This document shows positions 21,576 to 36,500 of a stretch of 64,000 nucleotides of DNA, one piece after another (position 1 is the first letter of the stretch; each line of letters opens with the position of its first letter). Both the position numbers and the translations under genes were made by a program. Below the pieces are notes generated by a model, which did not search any database, had not been told where the DNA came from, and saw only the letters and a program-made list of their open reading frames with translations. Origin of the DNA: Apoderus coryli (lineage: Eukaryota > Arthropoda > Insecta > Coleoptera > Attelabidae); assembly GCA_911728435.2 (NCBI GenBank), contig OU452205.1, positions 18,172,260 to 18,236,259 of the forward strand. Direction: 5' to 3'.

Positions 21576-24500
21576 GTAAATACTTTTGATAATGATGTCA
21601 ACAATTATTGTATTAAAACCTAACATTGCATACTGATCAGAGCTGTTATAAGAACCGACGAAATGTACTTAAGTATGTATTAAGTACAAGTAACTATTTA
21701 GGAAAATAGAAATGTAATTTTTTTTAATTAGTATATAATAATAATGATATAGCTTAATAAAACTTTGACAATAAACTATCGAATTCTTTATGTTAAAAAT
21801 AAGCAATTAATAGTGTAAAACTAAATATATACGGGAGGTCTGATAATTGAATAAGCACTGTTTTTATAATTTTTATTTTATTTTTCAACATAGTCCCGAT
21901 TTAGGGCTATACACTTATCTCAATCTTCTTCAAACGCTCAGAAAAATATGGTCCGGAAACCAAAAAAATATTCATCCATGGTCCACGTGAAACGTTACCC
22001 CCGACCCAAGTTTTCATGATCCAGTCCAACTAATTTCGCCATCGCGATTCACCTTGAATTATCGTTGACTTCATGAAAGAACACTTTTTGGCGGGTAAAT
22101 CGTGGGCTTAAGTACAGTCAAAGATTAATCTACACAATAGATAGTCAGCGTATATGGGAAATAAAACAAAAATTGAAACTGTCTCGACACGAGCTACATC
22201 TATTAGAAAAACATGCAACCATGGAAATTGTAGATGGCGTTATATGTATTGTGTTGAAATAAAATAATCATATGGGCAATGTTAGACAAGGACGAGTATA
22301 CTTTCCCCTACGAGGTGGGAGTTTGTTTTTATATTATAGGTATCATATATGTACTACTGTGCAGCAGTGTTTTTTGTCGGGTAATATAAAATTATATGGT
22401 ATACGTATACCTATCTACGCAAAGATTAATGTGTATGGACGAAAATAAAAGAAATTACTATAATAGTATAAATATACAGGGCTGGTTCATTAAATGTTTT
22501 AGACAATAAATTTAAATGACTAAAATAATATTATTTTAGTCATTTAATTTTAAATTTCGGATATAAGGATGCATCAAAAAGTTATATTTAAATTAACGAA
22601 ATTTGGCGTTATAGATAGGACTTCCGGTTATTACCTGATTCAGTTTTAAGGATCAAACTCAAACAGCAGATTCAACTTGTCGTTAACATTATGAAAAAAT
22701 AAATCTCAGAGGCGGGTAAATTAAAGGGGCATACAGGCGTGAAATGCTACCCTAACTTTTTTATGCACATTTTTTGCGTGTGTTTCAATTCGGAGATGTA
22801 AAATCTAACAAATTATATACGTAATAAATGTATCCTTCTGTGATATTGATAGAAAGTCATCGTTATCGCGTAATATCGATTTTAAGAAATGTTAATATTA
22901 AAAAGGCTGTGCTTTTTACAAGTTGCTGAAGTAAATAAGGTTTGAAATTTCCAGCATGACAATAATTATTTAAAAAAATACGGTTTCGAAATGCAGGATG
23001 TAAAAAATTAGAATTTTTAATCTGTTTTTAATGAAAATTTAAATCTATTGAGAAATATGGTTCAGGGTTTTTGTGAAATGTATTTTACTCCAAAGATTCT
23101 ACTCATCGATTATAACCGAATTAATGTACTCAAAATATCTATACTAGTAAAATAACACAATTATCACAATTAGGTTCAAATTCTGCAGCGCCATTTGAAA
23201 AAAACTTACAGCCTCCCTAATATTGGTTTTTGTGCAATGTTCATAAAACTTTAAAAAACTAACGATTTATGTAGATTGTATTGTTAACACGTTTCGTAAA
23301 AAGCTTTAAAAACCCACCAACAGGGTGTTAAAAGTATCACGACAATAACTTTTTTCATGTTTTAACAAGTACAATCGTCTGCTTCAGATTGATCCTTAAA
23401 AACTGAATAACAGTTTCTCTATATAAAAAAAATAAAACTCGTAAATATCATCCCCAAACATTTAATTTGAATACAATTACATAAAATAGTAAATAGTAAA
23501 TAAAAAAAACAGCATTACCTAGTTTGACAGATTTGCAAATTGCAAATCAAAGTATCTATGTATACAGGGTGTTGCATAAGTATTTGTACAAACTTTAAAG
23601 GGTGATTCTTTGACTAATTTTAAGATACAAATTTCATATGTACATGGGTCCGCTACGGCTTGGTTTTCGAGATACAGGTAGTTCAAAAAGAATATTATAT
23701 TTATGATTATATGCTTATTCAATAGCATCGCAATTTGGTGCAATTCGGGATACAGGTGTATTGATGACACCAGAGCTGTCAAAAGAACTAATAAAAAATA
23801 CGAAAAATAACAAAATACAAATATCATTCAAAAGACAACAATGCACATAATAGTCGGTACCAAGCCAAATAGGTAGTAGGTAAATATAGATTTATTTTGT
23901 TTCAGGCTTGGGCTTGGCACCGACTTATTGTAATCAAAACTACCCACCAAACGGATACATTTAATTTTACGCAGATGCTCAAAATGTCAACTTTCTTTCA
24001 TTAATAGAGACCTGTGAAGTGAGCTTACCTCTTACGCCCACGTATTAAGTACTAAGTTTCAGTTATCAGTTATAATTTTTTATTTTCCAAGAAAGCGAAA
24101 CGAGATATTTAAAACGGCATTGCGCCGCCCTCATGTATACCTGCGGGAGCAGCATCGAAAATCGCTACACGTCACAAACTTGTAAATGCTTAGAACTACC
24201 CCTATGTCAAATTTCTATTTTCTATCTTTTTTGTTTGATACCCAAAGCCCTATTCCTACCGAACTTATTATTTACCCGAAGAAACATTAAAAAGAAGTAA
24301 AATTTAAGTACCTAAACCGATAAAGTGGAACTTATACCTGAATTTATAACCCATTTTCTGCATCGATCTTCTTCTTTAGGAAATCGAAAGAAATGTACCT
24401 CTCGATTGTTTCTGTAACTGTTGTTACAATTTCGAAAAGCACATTGGTTACGACTTAATTTCGAATTGTTTCTTTCCATTTTCACAAAACACTCAAAAAT

Positions 24501-27500
24501 TATTTAGTCACTAACTAGGAAGTTTCTCAAATAAAAAAAAAATCAGAACACAAAATAATATAATTAGTCTAAAATTAGAAAAACACAAAATAAGTTAAAA
24601 AATATTCACAAAAAAATAACTACGCAGCCAAAGATTAAATTTAATTTAATATATTAATTCTCTTCAAAACAAAATCAGTAGGTATGAAAACAATGAAAAT
24701 CAGAATAACAGAGACAGACTATTATAATAGGTATACCTAATATAATATAGGTAGCACTGATAATTTTTTTATTATAGGTATTATAAGATCTACAACAATC
24801 TTGTTACATCTTTGCCACATTGTCTATGTGAAATATTTAAAATATATGTAATAAATTGAAAAAGTACCTAGTCCATTCTTAAGTGGAGTTATAATTTTGA
24901 CAAAGAATAATGTACATTAATACCTACTTGATTTCGGTATTGGTATAAAAGTCTAATATCCACGAAATAAATTTAATATACCTAATAATCATTAATCCAT
25001 GCCATACAACATGTTTCAAGACTAGACCAGTCTCATAATCAGTGGCGAGCAATAATTAAGTCAAAAGCTTTTAGCTTTTAGATATTTAGATTTTTTTATA
25101 TACATCAACAAATTATTACAATGGAGTCAAAAGTATGTTTCTATCTAAAAGCTTTTCATTTAACGATTGTTCGCCACTGATCATGGGACTGGTCTAGTCT
25201 TGAAACATGTATGACATGGATTAAATATTATTATATTAAATTTAATTCATAGAGATTAGGCTTTTATTTCAATACTGTACTTGTAATAAATCACCCTGTG
25301 TGTTTCTTTTACCGACGAATCGGCAACAGCACGACACACACCACATTCGCTTGTTTTTTTTTTCTACCCTCCCTGCGTATCCCCTCCAGATTAATACAGA
25401 ATTTCATCAATTTCTCTCTCTGACAATACAGCATTGCCGGTGCATATCTGTTGCAAATGATGTAAATAATTGTTATACGTTGCGTTTTGTTTCTGATATT
25501 AATAAACTACAAAACGGTTTCTGGCTGTGACAATACTGCTCTATGCTGTACACGCTAGTATACGCCACGTAGTGGCAGGCATACTTAGAGATGTTCTGAT
25601 TTTAATGCGTTGGGCTGACTATCTATTGTGTAGATTAATCTTTGGTACAGTGAACAAAGCTTAATTGTTTAGTAATTCAAATATCTAGTACTTTTCTTGT
25701 ATCTAGTATTTTTTAAATACTTAAGTAAAATTTATCTATTCTGAAGTTTCATCACCATCAACAACCATTCGGGTAAATTGATTCACTAAAAATATGTAAA
25801 TAAAATTCAAAGCAATACAATCCATGATAATTGATAATGCTTTGAATTTTATTCCTGTATTTGGTGTTAATAGATCTTTAAACTGTTGTGATAGTTACCA
25901 AACCAAGTGATCAATGATCAGTGTACCGCTATTTTGAAAATAATCAAAAAACGCTGTTGTAATAACGAAGAGAATCAACGGCGCAGAATCGAGATTGTTT
26001 CTGGAAGTTTCGGACGTTTTTTAGAACAAAACAGAAACCAAACCTTGTTGGTTTCAAATAGCTGTCGCACATAAACTGTTTCAAAGGTTTCTCGTTTGTG
26101 ACTACTATGCTATAGTTATTTTTTTGAAAATTTATCAAGAAGTAAACAAGTGGAGCTTATGCATATTTTTAATTGGAATATTTTGGATAATTTTACCTGC
26201 AACTGTTATTGCGAAATATCTCAAACTTCATTCTTTTATCATGTTACACCGTATATATTTTGGAATTTGTGTACTGAAGTACTTTTTGGTACACTTTTAG
26301 GTACACAATTTACCTCAGCTCTGATGAATATTGAATATTATATTGTTTTGTTAAGGTTTCCTAATGTTGATAGACCTAGCTGAAGAACGTGGTGGCTCAG
26401 AATTGGATAAGCGATGGGGCAATCCAGATACATGCCATTTTACGTTATTTCCATTCTTTATCATTCCATCATTTTCAGTTATTTGTATTCTTTATCTTTT
26501 CATGATAATAGGTGAGCAATAATCAAAAATTTGACTTACCTAGGTAATTATAAAATAAAAATATTTGATTTTTTTTTTCACAGGTTGTTTAGGAATTATG
26601 TTGGGATATAAATTTAGATTTAGTATATTTCTATTTGGCATTCCTTATTGGTACATTCTGTTACTTGATAAATCATTTTGGAATAATCATAGTTATTTGT
26701 TTGGATTGGTGACCATTTTGTTAATGGGTTCTTCTGCAAATCATTTTTTGTAAGTATTCTCTTATCTGATCTTCTTACCTAGGTACTTAGTGAATGAAGT
26801 TATATTTTTATAAAAACAAAGTAGGTACCTATTATTGTTCAATAGAAACACATTTGATTTTTAGCTTTGTCCTAAGCATTATAACTGATTTTACATGCGC
26901 GTGCTCTCAATTATTAAAATGTTATTCAGTTTGCATTTTATTAGTCTAAAATATATCGGATCATTGAAGATCAAAACAGGCGTAGGCGATGGTACTACAA
27001 TAACCAAAGTAAATAATTATTATATATAATTTTCCTCAAAACTATTATTAATAGTTATGATTTACAAAAGAATCCAACTTCTTTAAATTTTCAAAATTTG
27101 AATATGTGTTAATACTTTTAAGAAATTAGTGTAATTTGCTGTCCACTTTTGTTTGTCATAAGAAAAAGTAATTATCGACCGAGTAATATAAAAAACACAG
27201 TGAGATTCGATTACACAATAAACAATAAGTCTTTAGAAAGGCTCTGCGAAATTAGAGACTTGGGAGTCCTTTCGATAGCGCACTTACATTCCATCCAGCA
27301 AACTGCAGTAAAATGTTAGGTTTTATCATTAGAAATTGCCGTCAGTTCAATGACGTTTTCACAATTAAGCTTTTATACTATGCTTTTGTTAGGTCCAAGG
27401 AGTTCGCTTCAGTGATTGTAGACCATTGTATCACAACCATGTTGGAGAGATAGAATCTATCGACAGAAGCTTTCTTAGTTACTTGGCCTACAGAGCTGAT

Positions 27501-30500
27501 AACGTTTATCCTCAGCGGGGTGTAGATCATACTTCCCTACTCTCACGATTTAGGAAGCGAGTCCGTGTACATGTGGTGCCATTCAACATTGTCCCCGCAA
27601 GGACCAATGTTTTGTTACAAAGCCCTATTTATTATATGTGCGATATTTTTAAAAGATACTGTTGGGTTGTCAACAGTTGGCCTTACATCTGATTCATTCA
27701 ACTTATATCTTTTGCATATCGTTTTGTTATAAAAATTCATGGAATAAACATGGAATTTAATGTGTAAACTGGTAGGTTGTCTAGCATTTCATATATTCAT
27801 AATTTTTCTGTATTGCTAGGTTATGTAAGACTGATGATGAGGGTCTTAAACGTTCGAAACATGTCGCTTGAATTTGTAAATTGACCGGTGAATTAAGATT
27901 TTGTGGAGGTGACGTTGATTGTTTGCTTTGTTATATTAACTCCAATGTGAGAATAGACTATTTCTTCAAATCTTCAAATTTATTTGTATGTGATTGATTT
28001 CGAAATACCTATATGGTGTAAAATACTATTGTTTTATTCATATTGGTATTGGGATGAGAGATTTGAGTTACAATCAAAAATAGTCTAAAATAGAATAAAA
28101 GCGAAATACGTTTGTAGCACTTTTGCGGATTGACTGGCGAATGAAGTTGGACGTTCATTGAGGAGAGCTTTTTTTTGATAGTGAGTTTCACTCTTTTGAA
28201 ACCCGCAAGAAGGATGAGTTTTACAAATCAGTTTCTCGCTTTCGAATAAAATATTTTTTTTTTATAAAAAATGGGTATAAAACGTAAATGTGATAAGCCA
28301 CTGGTATAAATATTTCCATTTAACACCTTGTCAAAATCAAAACAGCTATTCGGAGTGACAAGAAAGTCTGTCTTCCTCCCATATGTAATTGTTTGTTATT
28401 CTCGGCGCCCAAACAAACTATTTACTGATTTATGAATGAAATGTGATATCTCTCTCTTAGAGTTAATACATCAATGGTGGACTTACAAGTGGGTGAAGGG
28501 AATATGTCCATGTTAAGAAGATCCCTACATAAAACACAGAAAAACCGACTCTCTGTTTCTGCTTAATGCAAGAAATACTCTTATTGCTTCATAGATTAAC
28601 TTTCTTGGGAAAACAAAATAATAAAACATCTATTTTTATTCAGGAAATAAAAGTCTATCTTCACGAAATAAATTTAATAGATTTCTCTAAAAATTATTTT
28701 TAACCATACATGTTTCGGAGCACATTGGTGGTTTCCCGAATTACATTCAACTCCACTTTATCATGGACGACTTCTTTAAAATATCTATTTTTATGTTTTT
28801 CTTTTATTTTTTTTAAATCTTTACAACCTAGGCTGGTAATATGCCCATAATGTGTTGTTATTATGCTCATCGATAACTCTAACAGTATACACTGAACCGA
28901 AAAGGTACGTGATATTAATAAAAAAGTGCTTCAAATCAATGAACGTCAACATTAAATTTGAGCCGATGATGGGTGACATTAATACAATGAACGTTCGTAC
29001 ATAAATTCGGTAGCGAATTCTGTACGTTGAATTAATAAATAAAGAACATACATTTATGCTCGCCGGTTATTGATCTTACGAATGATGGACATTAATTTAT
29101 AACTCCTGTACGTTAAAACGATGTTAGCTGTGACAATACTGCTCTATGCTGTACACGCTAGTATACGCCACGTAGTGGCAGGCATACTTAGAGATGTTCT
29201 GATTTTAATGCGTTGGGCTGACTATCTATTGTGTAGATTAATCTTTGGTACAGTGAACAAAGCTTAATTGTTTAGTAATTCAAATATCTAGTACTTTTCT
29301 TGTATCTAGTATTTTTTAAATACTTAAGTAAAATTTATCTATTCTGAAGTTTCATCACCATCAACAACCATTCGGGTAAATTGATTCACTAAAAATATGT
29401 AAATAAAATTCAAAGCAATACAATCCATGATAATTGATAATGCTTTGAATTTTATTCCTGTATTTGGTGTTAATAGATCTTTAAACTGTTGTGATAGTTA
29501 CCAAACCAAGTGATCAATGATCAGTGTACCGCTATTTTGAAAATAATCAAAGACGCTGTTGTAATAACGAAGAGAATCAACGGCGCAGAATCGAGATTGT
29601 TTCTGGAAGTTTCGGACGTTTTTTAGAACAAAACAGAAACCAAACCTTGTTGGTTTCAAATAGCTGTCGCACATAAACTGTTTCAAAGGTTTCTCGTTTG
29701 TGACTACTATGCTATAGTTATTTTTTTGAAAATTTATCAAGAAGTAAACAAGTGGAGCTTATGCATATTTTTAATTGGAATATTTTGGATAATTTTACCT
29801 GCAACTGTTATTGCGAAATATCTCAAACTTCATTCTTTTATCATGTTACACCGTATATATTTTGGAATTTGTGTACTGAAGTACTTTTTGGTACACTTTT
29901 AGGTACACAATTTACCTCAGCTCTGATGAATATTGAATATTATATTGTTTTGTTAAGGTTTCCTAATGTTGATAGACCTAGCTGAAGAACGTGGTGGCTC
30001 AGAATTGGATAAGCGATGGGGCAATCCAGATACATGCCATTTTACGTTATTTCCATTCTTTATCATTCCATCATTTTCAGTTATTTGTATTCTTTATCTT
30101 TTCATGATAATAGGTGAGCAATAATCAAAAATTTGACTTACCTAGGTAATTATAAAATAAAAATATTTGATTTTTTTTTTCACAGGTTGTTTAGGAATTA
30201 TGTTGGGATATAAATTTAGATTTAGTATATTTCTATTTGGCATTCCTTATTGGTACATTCTGTTACTTGATAAATCATTTTGGAATAATCATAGTTATTT
30301 GTTTGGATTGGTGACCATTTTGTTAATGGGTTCTTCTGCAAATCATTTTTTGTAAGTATTCTCTTATCTGATCTTCTTACCTAGGTACTTAGTGAATGAA
30401 GTTATATTTTTATAAAAACAAAGTAGGTACCTATTATTGTTCAATAGAAACACATTTGATTTTTAGCTTTGTCCTAAGCATTATAACTGATTTTACATGC

Positions 30501-33500
30501 GCGTGCTCTCAATTATTAAAATGTTATTCAGTTTGCATTTTATTAGTCTAAAATATATCGGATCATTGAAGATCAAAACAGGCGTAGGCGATGGTACTAC
30601 AATAACCAAAGTAAATAATTATTATATATAATTTTCCTCAAAACTATTATTAATATTTATGATTTACAAAAGAATCCAACTTCTTTAAATTTTCAAAATT
30701 TGAATATGTGTTAATACTTTTAAGAAATTAGTGTAATTTGCTGTCCACTTTTGTTTGTCATAAGAAAAAGTAATTATCGACCGAGTAATATAAAAAACAC
30801 AGTGAGATTCGATTACACAATAAACAATAAGTCTTTAGAAAGGCTCTGCGAAATTAGAGACTTGGGAGTCCTTTCGATAGCGCACTTACATTCCATCCAG
30901 CAAACTGCAGTAAAATGTTAGGTTTTATCATTAGAAATTGCCGTCAGTTCAATGACGTTTTCACAATTAAGCTTTTATACTATGCTTTTGTTAGGTCCAA
31001 GGAGTTCGCTTCAGTGATTGTAGACCATTGTATCACAACCATGTTGGAGAGATAGAATCTATCGACAGAAGCTTTCTTAGTTACTTGGCCTACAGAGCTG
31101 ATAACGTTTATCCTCAGCGGGGTGTAGATCATACTTCCCTACTCTCACGATTTAGGAAGCGAGTCCGTGTACATGTGGTGCCATTCAACATTGTCCCCGC
31201 AAGGACCAATGTTTTGTTACAAAGCCCTATTTATTATATGTGCGATATTTTTAAAAGATACTGTTGGGTTGTCAACAGTTGGCCTTACATCTGATTCATT
31301 CAACTTATATCTTTTGCATATCGTTTTGTTATAAAAATTCATGGAATAAACATGGAATTTAATGTGTAAACTGGTAGGTTGTCTAGCATTTCATATATTC
31401 ATAATTTTTCTGTATTGCTAGGTTATGTAAGACTGATGATGAGGGTCTTAAACGTTCGAAACATGTCGCTTGAATTTGTAAATTGACCGGTGAATTAAGA
31501 TTTTGTGGAGGTGACGTTGATTGTTTGCTTTGTTATATTAACTCCAATGTGAGAATAGACTATTTCTTCAAATCTTCAAATTTATTTGTATGTGATTGAT
31601 TTCGAAATACCTATATGGTGTAAAATACTATTGTTTTATTCATATTGGTATTGGGATGAGAGATTTGAGTTACAATCAAAAATAGTCTAAAATAGAATAA
31701 AAGCGAAATACGTTTGTAGCACTTTTGCGGATTGACTGGCGAATGAAGTTGGACGTTCATTGAGGAGAGCTTTTTTTTGATAGTGAGTTTCACTCTTTTG
31801 AAACCCGCAAGAAGGATGAGTTTTACAAATCAGTTTCTCGCTTTCGAATAAAATATTTTTTTTTTATAAAAAATGGGTATAAAACGTAAATGTGATAAGC
31901 CACTGGTATAAATATTTCCATTTAACACCTTGTCAAAATCAAAACAGCTATTCGGAGTGACAAGAAAGTCTGTCTTCCTCCCATATGTAATTGTTTGTTA
32001 TTCTCGGCGCCCAAACAAACTATTTACTGATTTATGAATGAAATGTGATATCTCTCTCTTAGAGTTAATACATCAATGGTGGACTTACAAGTGGGTGAAG
32101 GGAATATGTCCATGTTAAGAAGATCCCTACATAAAACACAGAAAAACCGACTCTCTGTTTCTGCTTAATGCAAGAAATACTCTTATTGCTTCATAGATTA
32201 ACTTTCTTGGGAAAACAAAATAATAAAACATCTATTTTTATTCAGGAAATAAAAGTCTATCTTCACGAAATAAATTTAATAGATTTCTCTAAAAATTATT
32301 TTTAACCATACATGTTTCGGAGCACATTGGTGGTTTCCCGAATTACATTCAACTCCACTTTATCATGGACGACTTCTTTAAAATATCTATTTTTATGTTT
32401 TTCTTTTATTTTTTTTAAATCTTTACAACCTAGGCTGGTAATATGCCCATAATGTGTTGTTATTATGCTCATCGATAACTCTAACAGTATACACTGAACC
32501 GAAAAGGTACGTGATATTAATAAAAAAGTGCTTCAAATCAATGAACGTCAACATTAAATTTGAGCCGATGATGGGTGACATTAATACAATGAACGTTCGT
32601 ACATAAATTCGGTAGCGAATTCTGTACGTTGAATTAATAAATAAAGAACATACATTTATGCTCGCCGGTTATTGATCTTACGAATGATGGACATTAATTT
32701 ATAACTCCTGTACGTTAAAACGATGTTAGCTGGTTATTAATGTTACGAACGATGAACATTAATCTATGACTTTTGTACATTAAACGGATGTCTGAAGGTT
32801 ATTAATGTTACGAACGAGAAACATGAATCTATGACTTTTGTACGTTAAACCAATGTTAGCTGATTATTACATTGGGTTATAATAATTGTTTTACGTAATT
32901 GTGTTCGCCGGACATTATTATTACGAAAGATTGAGATTATTGTTCTGTATTCAATCAATAATCGCCAGCATATAGGTACATATGTATTATGTGTACTGCA
33001 AAGTGCAGTATGGTTCAAATATACTAGTACCAATGGTTAGAGAATTTAAAAGCCCAAATAAGACTCAAAATTATCTTGCTGTACGTCCATTGATTTGATG
33101 CACCTGCTTTGTAAATAAATTAAATCATATTTGTACGACACTCGAAATCTAAAGGCTTTATTTTTAATTTAGTTAATATTAAATGCTAAACATGTCAGAT
33201 TCGTCTGTCGTCTGAGGTGAAAAGGGAGAAAAAACTATATTTGGAAACTAAAGTCCGCGGAAATTCTTCTAAACAAAATTGGAAATTATTACGAGATCTA
33301 AACATTTATGCAAGGGAAAACATCACAATACCGTCTTTTATTCTTGATGTTGATAATATTAATGATTTTTTTGTGACCACTTCTACCAACAATCCGGACT
33401 CAGGAACGATCAATTTTTACTTAGGTAATAAAATTTGGCCTGATATTAACTTTGAATTTACAATGGTGGATCATGGGGAGATACTTGATGCATTGCTTGG

Positions 33501-36500
33501 GATTAAGTCAAATGCTGTAGGCAGTGACATGATCAGTATTGATATGCTAGTAGTAGTAGTTGTCCGTTTATAATGCCCTTTATACAGCATCTAGTTAATT
33601 ACTATATAGAAACGAGGAACTTCCCAACATGTTGGAAAGAAGCCAATGTCATTCCAATCCCAAAACTAAAACTCCATCAACATTTAAGGATCTTATAGAC
33701 CGATTAATATACTCCCAGCGATCTCCAAGGTTATTGACAGAGTGATCTGCAATCAAATGAAAACATATCTTGATGGGCATGGGTTGTTGTCGGAGGTCCA
33801 GTCTGGGTTCCGTCAGGGTCACAGTTGCTCCACGACATGACTTAAAATACTGAATTATGCATTGGGGGCGGTAGATCAGGGTCGATTGACGGCATTGCTG
33901 CTGTTGGACTACGCAAAGGGCATTTGACCGCATTGGTCATGGTTTGTTGCTGGCCATTGTGGGTTACCTGGGCTTTGGGGAGTCTGCTGTGTCTCTACTC
34001 GGAACATATGTGAATGATAGAAGTCAGGTTGTCATTTTGGGAACGGCAGTGTCTGGGCCCAGGACATTGCGTAGTGCCGCAGGGCATCCAGGAATCATTG
34101 CATTTTTTTATGTATCAGGGTTCTTGTTGTTGTTATTATTATGCAGTTATCTTTAGTATTGCTAATATGTTAAGCTAGGAGGCTGTGCATCGACTTCGTC
34201 TTTTGTGTAACTTTTCTCAATAAAGTCATTTATTATATTATTATTATTAATCAAAATAACAGGTTTTTAAGTAAACAGTGTGCGCCTTTAGAATAAACTT
34301 ATAGAACCCATAAGTACGGTTGAATTGCAGATTTTCTTCCTTTAAGGTTTATTATATTCTTCTATTTCTAGAACTGTTTTAGCACAAAATAAGAAAGACT
34401 CTTTTATTGTGTACTTTAAATGGCTTATCTTTCCACTGGCACCTTTGGAACATAGCTTAGCGGATAGTACTAAATATCCATGAAGAGTCCATAAAATTTC
34501 TCCCCTCGTATCGGCGGGTTTTCAACATTACAAAGGAATACCGCACTGTGTTTATTTTCGTTTTAAACTGACTTTAGTTTTGTACTTTACTAAATGGTAC
34601 TTATATATAAAAGGATTACTACTTACCTTATATTTCTACATTTTTTGTTGTATTATTTGGGAACAAATTTTAAAAATAGATTTAGGAACACACTTCACTT
34701 TTCAACTGTATACATTTAACTAAACAAAACAAAAAGGACGCGTAAACAAAAAGTCTATGAGAATGTCATAATGTCAATGTTTTGAGTATTCAGTCTATGG
34801 TCCGGGTGCATTGATTTGCGCGCGTTATTCAGAATTGAATGGTTAGGTTCGTAAAATTAATGCTTAACATCCATTGAAACAACGATGATCGTTTATTAGT
34901 TTTTATGTTCGCTGTTCATAGGTGTATGATTTACAAATTATTGTGTTAAAGGCGAAGAGCATAAATTAATGAATTTAAAACATTGAAGCAATAAATAGTG
35001 ACATTATATTGATGAAAAAAAACATAAATTTTCGATGTCTTGCATTTATTGATTAATGTTTCATCGTACATTGTTTCTATGTATGAAATTATTAATGTAT
35101 GATCAAAATTCATTGTAACAGTGACCAATTCATAATATTAATGTTCAAAATATTGATGACAACCATTCATTGGTTTTACGTACAATATTTTTTTCAGTGT
35201 AGGGCAAACAGGAGTAAGTACTCTTTATTGTTTATATTTATTAACAAAATAAATGATTCTACAGGCTTTGTAACACCTGAAATGCAAATAAAACAAAACT
35301 TATTTAACTCTAAAAACAACAAATTTTTCAATACAACACTAAACATTTTTTGGTTTCTTTAAAGGAAGGGTGTACGTAAACATTTTTAAACTACTAATCT
35401 AATTACGAACAGTCGACAAACAAACTTAATTTTATAATTTTTGACAAGCCCTCGCATTCTACGTGAACGTAGACGAAGCAAACTATGCCGGGCCTCATAT
35501 CATTTTGTTCATCTTCATGACAAAGTTTGCAGTACCAAGAATCTTTCTTCATCCGCGTTTGTTTGGTCTGTACAGAAATTTTATTACGGTTCCTTTCAGC
35601 TTCTCTATTTTGTTGCTTTTACTTTCCCGACACAGGGAAAGTAATGTGAACGCGCTAAAAAAAAAGTTGAGATAAAGACGGATATAAGCATTTTGAAGTT
35701 CTCTGAAACGATTAAGACCATTTCCAGATGGAAGACAGTCTGTGTGTGTGTCTGTATGTACTCTACCACGATAGCGCCCAAACGCTTTAACCAATTGAGC
35801 TAGATTTTGGTATATGAGTTTGAGGCCATTATATTTTGGTTGAAATCGCTTAAGCCCTGTGATAGGGGTGGACACAACCACTAAATTTTGATATATCAGT
35901 AGGGGTCGAGTGATACATCATTTTAAAGCATTTTTTATCTGCTTCACAGCGATAAGTCACTTTTGATATTTGTCCCCATAATTCTCGAGAAAATAGCGTT
36001 TAAAATGTCACCACAGTTACCTACTTGGAACATATTTGTACCTATATTAAAGAAAATACAATTTTTATTCAAAGTCTGTGTTGGGTTATTGGTATGGCGT
36101 TCGCTTCGCATTGCCTTAAGCAGGTTTTTTGATTATTTTTCCTGCATATTACCCAGAAGCCTTGACAGACAGCTAATTAATTATTGCGGTTGATTACCTT
36201 TATGCACTAGCTGCCGAAGATCCACCCAATGCTTGAAGAAAGCCTGACTGGAGCTGAGCTTACACTGGACAGCACAGGATAAACAAACATTATGTTTTGA
36301 AAGGCCTAATACCGTGCCTGCCTTGCCGTGCTGCGAGGTCTCTGCTGCATGACAACATGTACACATTATTATTGTGTATATAGTCATGCCGGAAGGTTAC
36401 GGGTTCGAGTCCTAGCTCTGGCAATAATTTTTTTTTAACTTTTTGAATAAAGTAGTTAGATTGTTACGTTATTTTATTGAAAATAATACAAATATAATAA

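Larger units (their letters stand above)
25524..32731. repeat. Direct tandem duplication, two ~3.6-kb units
   Basis: Unit 1 (about 25524-29129) and unit 2 (about 29127-32731) line up at a constant offset of 3602-3603 bases. The differences I saw are an A-run change near 25947/29549 and a G-to-T at 27054/30656. Each unit holds the last 120 bases of TIR element copy 2, GGCX exons 2 and 3, a LINE fragment, a hairpin module, and the left end of a CACTA-like element. The three junction points share GCTG. Confidence 0.93.
32492..35199. mobile_element. Candidate CACTA-like element with LINE insertion
   Basis: Left end CACTGAACCGAAAAGGTACG and right end (inverted) CACTGAAAAAAATATTGTACG share a short TIR, with TA on both sides (32490-32491, 35200-35201). 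Subterminal zones on both sides are full of ATTAATGTTCGT-like words, as in CACTA elements. No own transposase is seen; the middle (33.2-34.25 kb) is a LINE. The left ~240 bases also end unit 1 of the duplication (28890-29129). Confidence 0.4.

Noticed and set aside
26150..26383. 77-codon open frame overlapping GGCX exon 2 (and 29752-29985 in unit 2)
   Set aside because: It is in another frame than the GGCX sequence and runs across the exon 2 acceptor; shadow of the real gene.
35441..35881. Overlapping frames, one reading KFAVPRIFLHPRLFGLYRN
   Set aside because: Looked briefly like a small membrane protein, but both strands are open, no splice support or family match; kept only as an unassigned stretch.
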